This document shows, in pieces, positions 1 to 7,242 of a stretch of DNA of 27,731 nucleotides. The DNA comes from JANMEX01 sp031422915 (GTDB lineage Bacteria; Pseudomonadota; Alphaproteobacteria; Rhizobiales; Rhizobiaceae). Where the stretch lies: the NCBI GenBank assembly GCA_031422915.1, contig JANPEK010000095.1:1-27731 (forward strand), written 5' to 3'. The notes beneath the pieces were generated by a model. The model was not told where the DNA came from. It saw only the letters and a program-made list of their open reading frames with translations, and ran no database searches. Made by a program: the position numbers and the translations under genes. Position 1 is the first letter of the stretch. The number at the start of each line of letters is the position of its first letter.

Positions 1-477
1 TTGCAGGTGCGGCGGCAGATAAACTGCGTGATGCACCCGCAGCGACAGCACTTTGCCGATGCGACCGGATGCGATCAAATCGCGGATTGCCATGTGCGAA
101 CCGGCATTGCGCAGATGATGATTGGTGGCGAACACGACGCCGCGCTTGGCCGCAGATTCGACCATCGTTCGCGCATCTTTCGCGCATATTGCGAGCGGCT
201 TTTCACACAGCACATGCTTGCCCGCAGCAATTGCCGCCAGTGCCTGTGGCAGATGCTTTTCGTTGGTCGAGGAAATGTAGACGGCATCGACGCTTGGGTC
301 GGCCAGCATGTCATTCATGTCGGCGGTGGCATTGGCAACACCGTGCGTCTTTGCATAGGCGTGAGCGTGGTCGGCCTTCCTGCTGACGATCCAGCCCAGC
401 TCGCCGCCATTCATGCGCATCGCGCCGATCATGTGCTCAGCAGCAATCGTACTCGCGCCAACCAACCCCCAGTTCAC
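1..477 (-). CDS. Gfo/Idh/MocA-family oxidoreductase, N-terminal 159 residues (runs off left edge)
   Basis: The reverse strand encodes the start of an NAD(P)-dependent sugar or inositol dehydrogenase of the Gfo/Idh/MocA family. The N-terminus (NWGLVGASTIAAEHMIGAM) is a Rossmann nucleotide-binding motif. The segment VYISSTNEKHLPQALAAI and the CEKPLA motif (the EKP signature with the catalytic lysine of the family) follow in the expected order. I chose the GTG at 475-477 because AGGAGG lies 8 bases upstream and the only other nearby GTG is followed at once by a stop. The gene is the last visible one on this strand and has its own promoter with two operator palindromes, so it probably starts a separate sugar-inducible operon to the left. 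The substrate cannot be told from the visible part. Confidence 0.9.
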   Translation of the reverse strand, partial: MNWGLVGASTIAAEHMIGAMRMNGGELGWIVSRKADHAHAYAKTHGVANATADMNDMLADPSVDAVYISSTNEKHLPQALAAIAAGKHVLCEKPLAICAKDARTMVESAAKRGVVFATNHHLRNAGSHMAIRDLIASGRIGKVLSLRVHHAVYLPPHLQ

Positions 478-495
478 ACCCTAATCCTCCTAATT

Positions 496-530
496 TGGAA
501 CGTTCCATGTCATAGAACTGGAACGTTCCA
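496..530. promoter_or_regulatory. Tandem LacI-family-type operators
   Basis: Two identical perfect 12-bp palindromes, TGGAACGTTCCA, occur at 496-507 and 519-530, centre to centre 23 bp apart (about two helical turns). The central AACGTT with CG at the dyad is typical of LacI/GalR-family operators. One copy lies between the -35 and -10 elements and the other over the likely transcription start. No LacI-family gene is in this window, so the cognate repressor should be to the left of it. Confidence 0.75.
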
Positions 531-538
531 AACGTCAA
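510..538 (-). promoter_or_regulatory. Sigma70-like promoter of the left-edge oxidoreductase gene
   Basis: On the reverse strand a TTGACG -35 element (533-538) is separated by exactly 17 bases from a CTATGA -10 element (510-515). The transcription start would fall near 503, about 25 bases before the GTG start codon. One palindromic operator fills the spacer and a second covers the predicted start site, so the element overlap itself supports a repressed promoter. Confidence 0.7.
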
Positions 539-624
539 GAGCTAATTGCTTTGTGCAATGATTTTTGCGTCGCTAGAATGTGCGACCGAGAAAAGCGTGC
601 CGGAGAAATGAATGATGTAGAAAT

Positions 625-819
625 TTAAACCGGACTTCTCATCGCCATATGCACGTGCGACGCGGATAGCACATTGATCAGGTTCTGCATCGCGTCGCGG
701 CAAAACCAGCCCTCGTCAATGCATGGCTGAGACGACACAACCTCGTTGATCGAGCAGGTGCCTGCGACGACCGCCACCTTTCCTGTAGTCGCCAATGCCG
801 AGCCGAGGAGGCTTGGCAT
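625..819 (-). pseudogene. FGGY-family carbohydrate kinase remnant
   Basis: A 64-codon open frame contains the segment LGSALATTGKVAVVAGTCSI followed by NEVVSSQPCIDEGWFCRD. It resembles the second domain of FGGY sugar kinases, where an ASALGSG-like helix leads into a VIAGTWSINxVVS motif. FGGY kinases are about 500 residues, so less than a tenth remains. AGGAGGGG and an ATG directly downstream of the DeoR gene suggest that the original start of the kinase survives and was joined to an internal piece by deletion; this last point is inference. The last 20 or so residues do not look like kinase. A kinase gene beside DUF2291, ABC and DeoR genes fits a degraded polyol or pentose operon. Confidence 0.65.
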
Positions 820-845
820 GCGCTGTTACCCCTCCTGCACGCCGG

Positions 846-1748
846 TCAGACTGCCACAGGCGCTTGAACCGCTGTTGAATTTGACGCCCGCCCGACCGGC
901 GCAACAACAACCTTGATGCCTTTAGAGCGCATTCGCTCGATATGCGTCGATGGCGCTTGATCATCAACGATGACCACATCAAACTCGGTCAGCGAGGCAA
1001 AGCTGTGCAGCGCGCGGCGGCCAAATTTGCTGTGATCAGCCAGCAGAATGCGCGTTGCCGAGGAGTCAAACATCGCCCGTTTCGTCTCGACCATTTCCGG
1101 TGACTGGTGAAATACCATGTCGTCGGTGATCGCCGATATCGACATGAACACGGTATCGGCACGCAGCCTCGAAATTTCGTGGATGGTCATCCTGCCGATG
1201 AAAGCGTTGCACCAATTGTAAAACTGCCCGCCAAGCCCAAGCAGCGTGACATCGCGGATGCCTTTGAGCGCGTTCATCAGGGTGAGCGAGTTGGTAATCG
1301 CCGTCAGCGGCACCTTGCCGGGCAGGTACTGCGCCATTTGCAGGACCGTCGTCGAATCGTCAAAGAACACCGCCTGTCCCGGCTCGATGAACTGCATGGC
1401 CGCGTCGGCAAGCGCCTGCTTTTCATGAGACTGGCGACTGGACCTGTATACATCACTCGATTCGATCAGGCTGGTCGGCGCGGCGGAGACGATGCCCCGC
1501 GTCTTGCGCAACAGCCCGCGGCTCACAAGCTCGTCCAGATCGCGGTGGGCGGTCATCAGGCTGATGCCAAACCGTTCCGTCAGGTCTTCAATCCGCATTG
1601 AACCCTCAGCCATCACGGCCTCTGTGATCAATTGGCGGCGGACAATCTGGCGCTCGTGGCGGCTGTCGCTCGGCACTTCGTCGGACACCATACGCGAAAC
1701 GCCGGTGCTGACACTATCGTTTGTTAAGTTCATGTTCAGTTGCCTCAT
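846..1748 (-). CDS. DeoR-family sugar-phosphate-responsive repressor
   Basis: This 300-residue protein has a DeoR N-terminal winged helix-turn-helix (about residues 33-85, RRQLITEAVMAEG, then LTERFGISLMTAHRDLDEL and GLLRKTRG). A DeoR C-terminal sensor domain follows, with the phosphate-sugar-binding DDSTTVLQMA and ITNSLTLMNAL segments. Such proteins repress sugar operons and release DNA on binding a sugar phosphate. The ATG at 1748 is preceded by AAGGAG at a 5-base gap. The N-terminal 30 residues are a longer and more polar extension than usual, so a later start is possible. The gene is intact although the transporter upstream and the kinase downstream are destroyed, so it may be a regulator that has lost its regulon. 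Confidence 0.9.
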   Translation of the reverse strand: MRQLNMNLTNDSVSTGVSRMVSDEVPSDSRHERQIVRRQLITEAVMAEGSMRIEDLTERFGISLMTAHRDLDELVSRGLLRKTRGIVSAAPTSLIESSDVYRSSRQSHEKQALADAAMQFIEPGQAVFFDDSTTVLQMAQYLPGKVPLTAITNSLTLMNALKGIRDVTLLGLGGQFYNWCNAFIGRMTIHEISRLRADTVFMSISAITDDMVFHQSPEMVETKRAMFDSSATRILLADHSKFGRRALHSFASLTEFDVVIVDDQAPSTHIERMRSKGIKVVVAPVGRASNSTAVQAPVAV

Positions 1749-1828
1749 GGCCGCTCCTTACGTCGAAACGAAGCCCCAGCGCAAAACCACCATGAAACTC
1801 CAGTTGCGGTCATTGCGGCCGAAGATGA

Positions 1829-1852
1829 AAGGGCGCCTCGAAAAGCGCCCTT
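1829..1852 (-). terminator. Hairpin after the binding-protein relic
   Basis: AAGGGCGC (1829-1836) and GCGCCCTT (1845-1852) form a perfect 8-bp G+C-rich stem with an 8-base loop, 10 bases past the stop codon of the binding-protein relic. On the reverse strand it is followed by a short T-rich stretch. It sits between that gene and the DeoR gene and would end or attenuate transcription between them. Confidence 0.6.
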
Positions 1853-1861
1853 CCGTTGTCG

Positions 1862-2776
1862 TTACTCGGAAAGCGTGAACGGCGCGGTGTATTTGTCCAC
1901 ATTGTCTTTGGTGATCAACAGACAGTCAAACAGCTGCTTTTCAGTTGCTGCGCCGGTCTTGCCGTTCTTGATCAGCGCATCGGCCTGCTTGACGGCTTCC
2001 GCCGAGAACACGGCAACCGGCTGCAACACTGTGTACTGCATCTCGCCTGCCTTGACGGCTGCGACCGCATCGGGCGATCCGCCGACCTTGACGCCTTCGA
2101 GCTTGCCGGCTTCCTTGAGCGCGGCAATTGCGCCAAGCGCCATTTCGTCATTGCCAGAGATCACACCCTGGATGTCAGGGTTGGCCTGCAACATCGACTG
2201 CATCTTGTCATGGCCCTTGGTGCGGTCCCAGTCGGCAACTTCCTTGGCGACCTTCTTGAGGTCCGGATACTGCGTCAAAACAGTTTCATAGCCGTTTAAA
2301 CGGGTCGCGGCGTTGTCGTCAGCCGGGTTGCCGAACAGTTCAACATAGTTGCCCTTGTCGCCAACGCTTTCGACCCACTGCGTTGCGCCGAGCGCCGCGC
2401 CCCGTGCGTTGTTGGAAACGAGCTGCGCTGCGGCAAGGCCTTCCTGGTTGATTTCGGCGTTGACCAGCAGCACCGGAATGCCTGCGGCAACGGCCTTCTT
2501 CACCGCGCCTACGGAGCCGTCAGCATTGGCCGGATCGAGAACGATTGCCACAGACTTGTTGGTCATAGCCGTGTCAATCATCGTACTTTCGGCGTTGGTG
2601 TCGCCCTTGTGCGCGTTGACAGATGCCGTGTAGCCCATTTTCTCGGCAGTCGCCTTGGCGACTTTGCCTTCAGTGAACCAGTATGGGTTCGACGGGTCAT
2701 TGACGATGATGGTGATCAGGCCTTCGGCTCAGGCTGCGTTGGCCAGAAGTGTCGAGGCGGCTGCGGCTGCGAGCAG
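1862..2776 (-). pseudogene. Ribose-type sugar ABC substrate-binding protein, interrupted in its signal peptide
   Basis: The reading frame encodes a periplasmic binding protein of the RbsB type (Peripla_BP_4). Visible segments are LITIIVNDPSNPYWF at the mature N-terminus, IVLDPANADGSVGAVKKA, PVLLVNAEI, GVISGNDEMALGAIAAL in the ligand-binding domain, and AFTLSE-like residues at the end. Upstream, in the same frame, is a signal-peptide hydrophobic core (LLLAAAAASTLLANAA), but a TGA at 2729-2731 replaces the residue just before the AEG cleavage site. The start codon is missing because the signal peptide is fused directly to the truncated ATPase gene. The mature domain has no further stop or frameshift. 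It could only be made by readthrough or by starting at an internal codon, and would then not be exported. Confidence 0.85.
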
Positions 2777-3367
2777 CAGGTCGCGGATGACCTTGAACAG
2801 CACCTCAACTTCTGTAGCGCTCAGCGCCGATGTCGGCTCGTCCATGATCAGAATTCGGGAATTGACAGACAGTGCGCGGGCGATCTCGACGATCTGCTAT
2901 TGGCCGAGACGAAGGTTTTCAACCAACGTCAGCGGGTCGATCACCTCTTCCAACTCGACCATCAGCGACTTGGTCTGACGCTCTTCCTCAACGTAGTCCA
3001 CGCCGGTGGCCGTCATGATCTCGCGGCCCATGAAGATGTTGTCGCGGACGTTCATGTTCGGCGCGAGGCTGAGATCCTGATGGATGATCGAGATGCCGCG
3101 GTTGCGCGCATCATTCGAGGACGAGAACATCACCGGCACGCCATCCAGAATGATCTCTCCGGACGTTGGTTTGACGACGCCCGACAGGACTTTCATCAGC
3201 GTCGATTTGCCCGTGCCGTTTTCGCCGAACAGTGTTGTGACCTGGCCGCGGTGGATGTCGAAGTTGACGCCTTTCAGGGCATGAATGTTGCCATAGGATT
3301 TGGCAACATTGCGCGCCGCAAGCACGGTTTCGCCCTTTTCGCTCGCCGGAATTGCCGCGCCGGTCAT
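2777..3367 (-). pseudogene. RbsA/MglA-type sugar ABC ATPase, truncated and with an amber stop
   Basis: The ATG at 3365-3367 overlaps the DUF2291 relic's stop by ATGA. The frame shows a Walker A motif GENGTGKST (about residues 48-56), a Q-loop HQDLSLAP and the signature LRLGQ, where the next codon is TAG (2897-2899) instead of the expected glutamine. The frame then continues with QIVEIARALS and Walker B ILIMDEPTSALS to VLFKVIRDL. At about 2777-2782 it runs straight into the signal peptide of the binding protein. Proteins of this family have two ATPase domains and about 500 residues; here only about 195 codons remain, and the permease gene expected next to it is absent. The ATPase and binding-protein frames match, so one deletion produced an in-frame fusion, and two stop codons now interrupt it. 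Confidence 0.9.
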
Positions 3368-3648
3368 TGGACTTTGATCCTGACGGGCGTGACCTACCAG
3401 TTCTTCGGGTTGATGCACCCCATCACGGCAACGGTGAGCGCCTCGACGCCGGGGTATTTCTCGCGCCAGACCGGCACCTGCGTCCTTGGAAACGCTGACG
3501 CGCCGAACGTTTCTGGCGAGAACACTTCCGCGCGCACATCGTTCTCGGAGCCGATTGTCACAAACTTGGTGTCGAGCAAAATAGCGGCACCGACGAGCAG
3601 CACAGAGACCGCACCTATCAGCAGACCGCGCTTCGGCTTGGCGGTCAT
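3364..3648 (-). pseudogene. DUF2291-family protein, internally deleted
   Basis: The frame begins MTAKPKRGLLIGAVSVLLVG, a short cytoplasmic tail and one membrane-anchor segment, followed by DTKFVTIGSENDVRAEVFSP, typical of the DUF2291 proteins coded beside ribose-type ABC transporters. The middle of the protein (family length roughly 200 residues) is missing. The frame resumes with the C-terminal motif CINPKNW, a TAG at 3394-3396, then VTPVRIKVQ and a TGA that overlaps the ATPase start. A deletion and a premature stop have therefore both occurred. The overlap with the next gene shows that the original operon order was DUF2291 then ATPase. Confidence 0.75.
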
Positions 3649-3745
3649 TATCTGCGAATTTGGGTCAGACTAGATGCTCATTTCAGGAACCCTCAAAGTG
3701 AGTTTTGGTCCGGATGTAAAAATGTCGGCCGGTGCCGGTCATGCC

Positions 3746-3761
3746 AAATTCGCGCGAATTT
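3746..3761. promoter_or_regulatory. Perfect 16-bp palindrome, candidate operator
   Basis: AAATTCGCGCGAATTT is a perfect palindrome, flanked by TGCC on the left and GGCA on the right with a two-base offset. It lies about 100 bases upstream of the DUF2291 relic and 47 bases from a second inverted repeat with related AATT half-sites. This is a likely repressor site of the degraded transporter operon; the DeoR protein at 846-1748 or the EryD-like protein are candidates. Confidence 0.5.
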
Positions 3762-3800
3762 CGGGCATCAACTGAGCAGATTTCGAGCGCTGCGGCAGTG

Positions 3801-3818
3801 GGAATTTGACGAAATTCC
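3801..3818. promoter_or_regulatory. 18-bp inverted repeat, candidate operator
   Basis: GGAATTTGACGAAATTCC has two perfect 7-bp arms around GACG. Its AATTTC/GAAATT core resembles that of the palindrome at 3746-3761; the two centres are about 56 bp apart. The pair looks like a two-site operator in the leader of the transporter relic. Confidence 0.45.
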
Positions 3819-4094
3819 GATGGCCGTTGACCGGAAAAATTCTGCTGCATGAACGACCCCCCGTTCGGCTTTTCATGGCAAACGGTCTCCTCCCGTCCGC
3901 CTGCCGCCATTGCTCTCACCTCCCGCCAATCAAATTCTCAAGCCAGAATCTCTTCCCAAACCCAAGTGGCATTTTTATCGCGGAGATCCTCGCAGCATAA
4001 GTTCTAATGCTTTGCCGACATTATCGCCGATCTTGGCGGCACGACGACAGGCACGCAGTTTGCCATCTTCACCTATCGGGATTTTGATGATCCG

Positions 4095-4957
4095 GTGCGG
4101 CGGGAAGAGCTGATTCAAGTCGCAATTACTGTGCGGGTAAATCATGCGGAGCGCGCTGACTGGTCAAAGTTTCGATTGACGGCGACATTGTCGAATGTGT
4201 TGACTTGGAGATGCGGCTCGTCGCCCGCTTCGGATTGGACTATTGCGAAGTTGCTCTTGATCTTGGTGAAGAGGGACTATCGCTGCGGGCGCTTGGGCTC
4301 GCGGGTGCCAGTTTCCTGCGGCGTGAGATTGAGCGTGGAGATCATAAAGTGATCGGGCTTGGCCATGGCCGAACGCTCGCCGCTGCCATTCACGAGATGC
4401 CTAGACTGGAAGCAAAGGGTCTGCGCTTCGTCTCTTTGCTTGGCGCGTTCACCCGCAACTATGCTGCCGATCCGCATGTTGTGATGCACCGGATCGCCGA
4501 AAAGACCGGCGCGCAGCCGTTCGTGATACCCGTGCCATTCTTTGCCAATTCCGCCGAAGACCGCGAGGTGTTGCTGGCGCAGCGCGGCGTTGCTGACGTG
4601 TTCGTAATGGCGAACCATGCGGACCTGAAAATTGTCGGCATCGGCACTGTTGGACCGGATGCGCAGCTTGTTTCGTCAGGCATGATTGAACGCAAGGAAA
4701 TAAAGGAAATCTCTGCAGATGGCGGTGTTGGAGAAATGCTGGGCCACTTTTTTGATTCTCATGGGCGTGTTCTGAAGACCATGCTCACGGCGCGCACGCT
4801 GGCTGTTTCGATGGCCAGGGACGGGACGGATTCCATCGTTGCGATAGCCGGCGGCGCATCCAAGATCGCCGCGATCCGCGCAGTTCTTGCGAGCCGCCGC
4901 CTCAAGGGCCTGATTACCGATGCGCGAACGGCCGAGGTGATCCTCGAGCAGGATTGA
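4095..4957 (+). pseudogene. eryD: EryD-like SorC-family transcriptional regulator with damaged DNA-binding domain
   Basis: From 4160 the frame encodes a nearly complete SorC/EryD sugar-binding domain: LVKVSIDGDIVECVDLEMRL, FGLDYCEVALDLGEEG, GLGHGRTLAAAI, FVSLLGAFTRNYAADPHVVM, GVGEMLGHFFDSHGRV and AIAGGASKIAAIRAVL. Family proteins have about 315 residues and a 55-60 residue helix-turn-helix ahead of this. Here RREELIQVA (the usual start of the first helix) is followed almost at once by VRVNHAERA. Most of the helix-turn-helix is thus deleted, and a frameshift just after this puts a TGA (4157-4159) ahead of LVKVS. A truncated sugar-sensing domain could still be made from TTG 4205, but no DNA-binding protein can. 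EryD represses the erythritol operon in Brucella and rhizobia; the assignment rests on similarity I recall. Confidence 0.8.
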
Positions 4958-4962
4958 TGGTG

Positions 4963-6006
4963 TCAGGTAGCAAAATAGTGTTTGGCCATTGCAGACGTCT
5001 GTTTTGGCCGGATTTTTTCTGCCTGACCAGCTGCTCCGAACGCGATGTACCGCTCTGCGCAAACATTTTCGATTTCAGCCATAGCGGGTTTCATATATTT
5101 TCGCGGGTCAAACTCTGATGGATCTTCCCACATTGCCTTGCGCACAGAGGCGGTGATTGCAAGCCTGATGTCTGTGTCAATGTTGACCTTGCGCACGCCG
5201 TGCCGGATGCCGCGCTGAATCTCTGCGATCGGGACACCCCAGGCCGGCTTGATGTCGCCGCCATGGGCGTTGATAATGTCGCGGAACTCGGCTGGCACTG
5301 ACGACGAGCCATGCATGACAAGATGCGTATTGGGCAGCCGTTTGTGGATGGCTTCAATCACGTCCATCGCCAGCACATCGCCGTCTGGCGCGCGGCTGAA
5401 CTTGTATGCGCCGTGGCTTGTGCCCATTGCGACGGCGAGCGCATCGACACCAGTCTCGTGGACAAAGCGCTCGGCTTCGGCCGGATCGGTCAGCAATTGG
5501 TCTTTAGACAGTTTCTCTGTTGCGCCGTGACCGTCTTCCTGATCGCCCATGCCCGTCTCGAGCGAGCCGAGCACACCCAGTTCTCCTTCAACAGAAACGC
5601 CGGCGGCATGGGCGATTTCTACGACCTGGCGCGTGATGGCGGCGTTGTAGGCATAATCTGCTGGCGTCACGCCATCGGCTTTCAGCGAGCCGTCCATCAT
5701 GACTGACGTGAAGCCATTCTGGATGGCGGTGACGCATGTTCCAAGGTTGTTGCCATGATCAAGATGCATGCAGATGGGAATGTGCGGATAGATTTCGATC
5801 AGTGCATCGATCATCCGCGCAAGCATCAGGTCGTTGGCATAGGCCCGGGCACCGCGACTGGCTTGCAGGATCACGGGCGCGCCGACCTTGTCAGCTGCGG
5901 CCATGATCGATAGGCCCTGCTCCATGTTGCTCATATTGAAGGCGGGCAGGCCATAGTCGTTTTCGGCGGCGTGGTCGAGAAGTTGCCTGAGTGTGATGCG
6001 CGCCAT
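4963..6006 (-). CDS. fba: Class II fructose-bisphosphate aldolase
   Basis: This 347-residue protein is a zinc-dependent class II aldolase that cleaves or forms fructose 1,6-bisphosphate; many relatives also make sedoheptulose 1,7-bisphosphate from erythrose 4-phosphate. It has PAFNMSNMEQ near the N-terminus and HLDHGNN with the catalytic Asp83 and zinc ligand His84. VEGELGVLGSLE and VMHGSSSVP with further metal ligands follow, then the phosphate-binding RKVNIDTDIRLA. Length is normal for the long (CbbA-type) form. ATG 6006 is preferred over the upstream TTG 6012 because AAGGA lies 8 bases before it. The start is 2 bases after the FBPase stop, so the two are cotranscribed. Both are intact inside an otherwise decayed region. 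Confidence 0.93.
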   Translation of the reverse strand: MARITLRQLLDHAAENDYGLPAFNMSNMEQGLSIMAAADKVGAPVILQASRGARAYANDLMLARMIDALIEIYPHIPICMHLDHGNNLGTCVTAIQNGFTSVMMDGSLKADGVTPADYAYNAAITRQVVEIAHAAGVSVEGELGVLGSLETGMGDQEDGHGATEKLSKDQLLTDPAEAERFVHETGVDALAVAMGTSHGAYKFSRAPDGDVLAMDVIEAIHKRLPNTHLVMHGSSSVPAEFRDIINAHGGDIKPAWGVPIAEIQRGIRHGVRKVNIDTDIRLAITASVRKAMWEDPSEFDPRKYMKPAMAEIENVCAERYIAFGAAGQAEKIRPKQTSAMAKHYFAT

Positions 6007-6008
6007 GG

Positions 6009-7025
6009 TCAAAGTCCTTCGTTGGCATTCGGGTCAAGATAGGATTGCAGAATTTGCATCTCAGCGCGCGAACCAAAGATCAACGGCGCATGCTCATGAT
6101 GGCTTTGTGGCACGCAATCAAGGACCGGGCCATTCCCGTCCGTCGCTGTACCGCCCGCTTGCTCGATGATGTAGGCAATCGGGAAAACTTCATAGAGCAA
6201 GCGAAGCCGCCCTTTTTCAAATCCGGGACGCCGGTCTCCCGGGTAGAGGAAGATGCCGCCTTGACGCAATATGCGGTGGAGGTCGCCAACCGCTGCGCCC
6301 AGCCAGCGCATGTTGAAGCTGCGACCGCGCGGACCATTTTTACCAGCAAGGCAATCGGCCACGTACCGCTGCAAACCGTCAGCCCAGACACCGACGTTTG
6401 ATGCGTTATAAGCCAGCATTGGATTGTCGGCTGGCATTTCCCAGTCTTGGTCGACTATAAGAAATGTGCCGATCCTGTGGTCGAGCGTGGCAATCGTCAC
6501 ACCACTGCCCATGCTGAAGGCGATGTCACATGCGTGACCGAAGGAAACATAGCCTGCGGCGAGTATCTCGCGCCCGGAACGCAGGAACCCGCCTTCAGAC
6601 GAAAAGATGCAAAAGAGGACGCCAAGTGGCGCGCCGATGCCGATGCTGCCCGAGCCATCTATCGGATCAATGGCCACGTTGTAGCGGCCATCCACGTTGA
6701 GCTCGACGATGTTTTCCGCCTCCTCAGACAACACGGAGCGGACATTGCCCGCCCTGAGCGCCTCCATGTAGAGGTCATGCGCACCGACATCGAGTGCCTT
6801 TTGCGCATCTCCGCTTTCATTGTTGCCGACAATTGCAGCAGGGTTGCCGGGTATCGCTCCCAATGCCAAACGCTGGCCAAGCGGTATTGCCGTGGCAGCG
6901 ATGATGGAAATCAGTTTTGCAAGGCCGGCGTGGTCCGGATTGGCCTCAACAATTGATGCCAAATATGAATCGATTGTTGGTATGTGGCGGTCATTGTCGT
7001 TTGGCAAATTGAAGTGAGATTTCAT
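6009..7025 (-). CDS. fbp: Class I fructose-1,6-bisphosphatase
   Basis: This 338-residue enzyme hydrolyses fructose 1,6-bisphosphate to fructose 6-phosphate. The family motifs are complete: SEE (100-102), DPIDGSGSI (120-128; usual form DPLDGSSNI), GDLHRIL (248-254), YPGD (261-264) and KGRLRLLYE with metal ligand Glu279, followed by IIEQAGG. The start ATG 7025 overlaps the stop of a small upstream frame by ATGA, and the stop lies 2 bases before the aldolase start. Together with the aldolase it would convert triose phosphates to fructose 6-phosphate, or, with erythrose 4-phosphate, possibly to sedoheptulose 7-phosphate. That would suit a locus that once broke down a tetritol or pentitol, but the substrate link is inference. 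Confidence 0.93.
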   Translation of the reverse strand: MKSHFNLPNDNDRHIPTIDSYLASIVEANPDHAGLAKLISIIAATAIPLGQRLALGAIPGNPAAIVGNNESGDAQKALDVGAHDLYMEALRAGNVRSVLSEEAENIVELNVDGRYNVAIDPIDGSGSIGIGAPLGVLFCIFSSEGGFLRSGREILAAGYVSFGHACDIAFSMGSGVTIATLDHRIGTFLIVDQDWEMPADNPMLAYNASNVGVWADGLQRYVADCLAGKNGPRGRSFNMRWLGAAVGDLHRILRQGGIFLYPGDRRPGFEKGRLRLLYEVFPIAYIIEQAGGTATDGNGPVLDCVPQSHHEHAPLIFGSRAEMQILQSYLDPNANEGL

Positions 7026-7228
7026 TTAAAGTCCCAACCCTGCATCTCGAAATACAACGCTTGTGCGCCTTTCCTGTGACACGCGCCTAACGCCTGCATG
7101 CCGGATTCCGGCACTGTAGATGGCATTTTGATCAATGTCATTTCATGTGCAGAACTAGCAGGCGTGATCGCTGGTACTCCATCCATTTCGGCTATCATGG
7201 CTTCCAGGTCATAACAAGATAAAATCAC
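7022..7228 (-). CDS. Small hypothetical protein coupled to FBPase
   Basis: A 68-codon frame starting with GTG 7228 ends in QGWDFK and a TGA that overlaps the FBPase ATG as ATGA, the same coupling seen between real genes elsewhere in the window. I do not recognise the family. The sequence is not repetitive or strongly biased and has no predicted membrane segment. The GTG has no convincing ribosome binding site; ATG 7198 has GGAA only 4 bases ahead. It could be a genuine short gene, the C-terminal remnant of a larger gene lost by deletion, or a leader needed for FBPase translation. Confidence 0.35.
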   Translation of the reverse strand: MILSCYDLEAMIAEMDGVPAITPASSAHEMTLIKMPSTVPESGMQALGACHRKGAQALYFEMQGWDFK

Positions 7229-7242
7229 ATTATCACAGAAAT

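Larger units (their letters stand above)
3649..4094. other. Gene-poor interval with operator-like palindromes and leftover Shine-Dalgarno sites
   Basis: No recognisable gene is present on either strand. On the reverse strand there are two good ribosome-binding sequences, GGGAGGT (3918-3924, 7 bases before ATG 3908-3910) and GGGAGGAG (3887-3894, 10 bases before ATG 3874-3876). The reading frames after both are short and match no family I know, so they look like leftovers of a deleted first gene of the transporter operon. The interval also contains two strong inverted repeats, listed separately. On the plus strand an open stretch at about 4008-4094 (GTQFAIFTYRDFDDP) runs into the EryD relic; I could not identify it. 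Confidence 0.5.

Noticed and set aside
1..561. A 186-codon plus-strand open frame at the left edge
   Set aside because: The minus strand encodes a convincing Gfo/Idh/MocA N-terminus with promoter and ribosome binding site; the plus frame runs through these signals.
2897..2899. Possible recoding of TAG or TGA as sense codons
   Set aside because: Only genes that also carry deletions contain these stops; intact genes in the window use TGA and TAA as normal terminators.
2609..3673. A 354-codon plus-strand open frame
   Set aside because: It lies antisense to the ATPase and DUF2291 relics, whose motifs (Walker A, Walker B, DUF2291 ends) are clear; the plus-strand translation has no family features.
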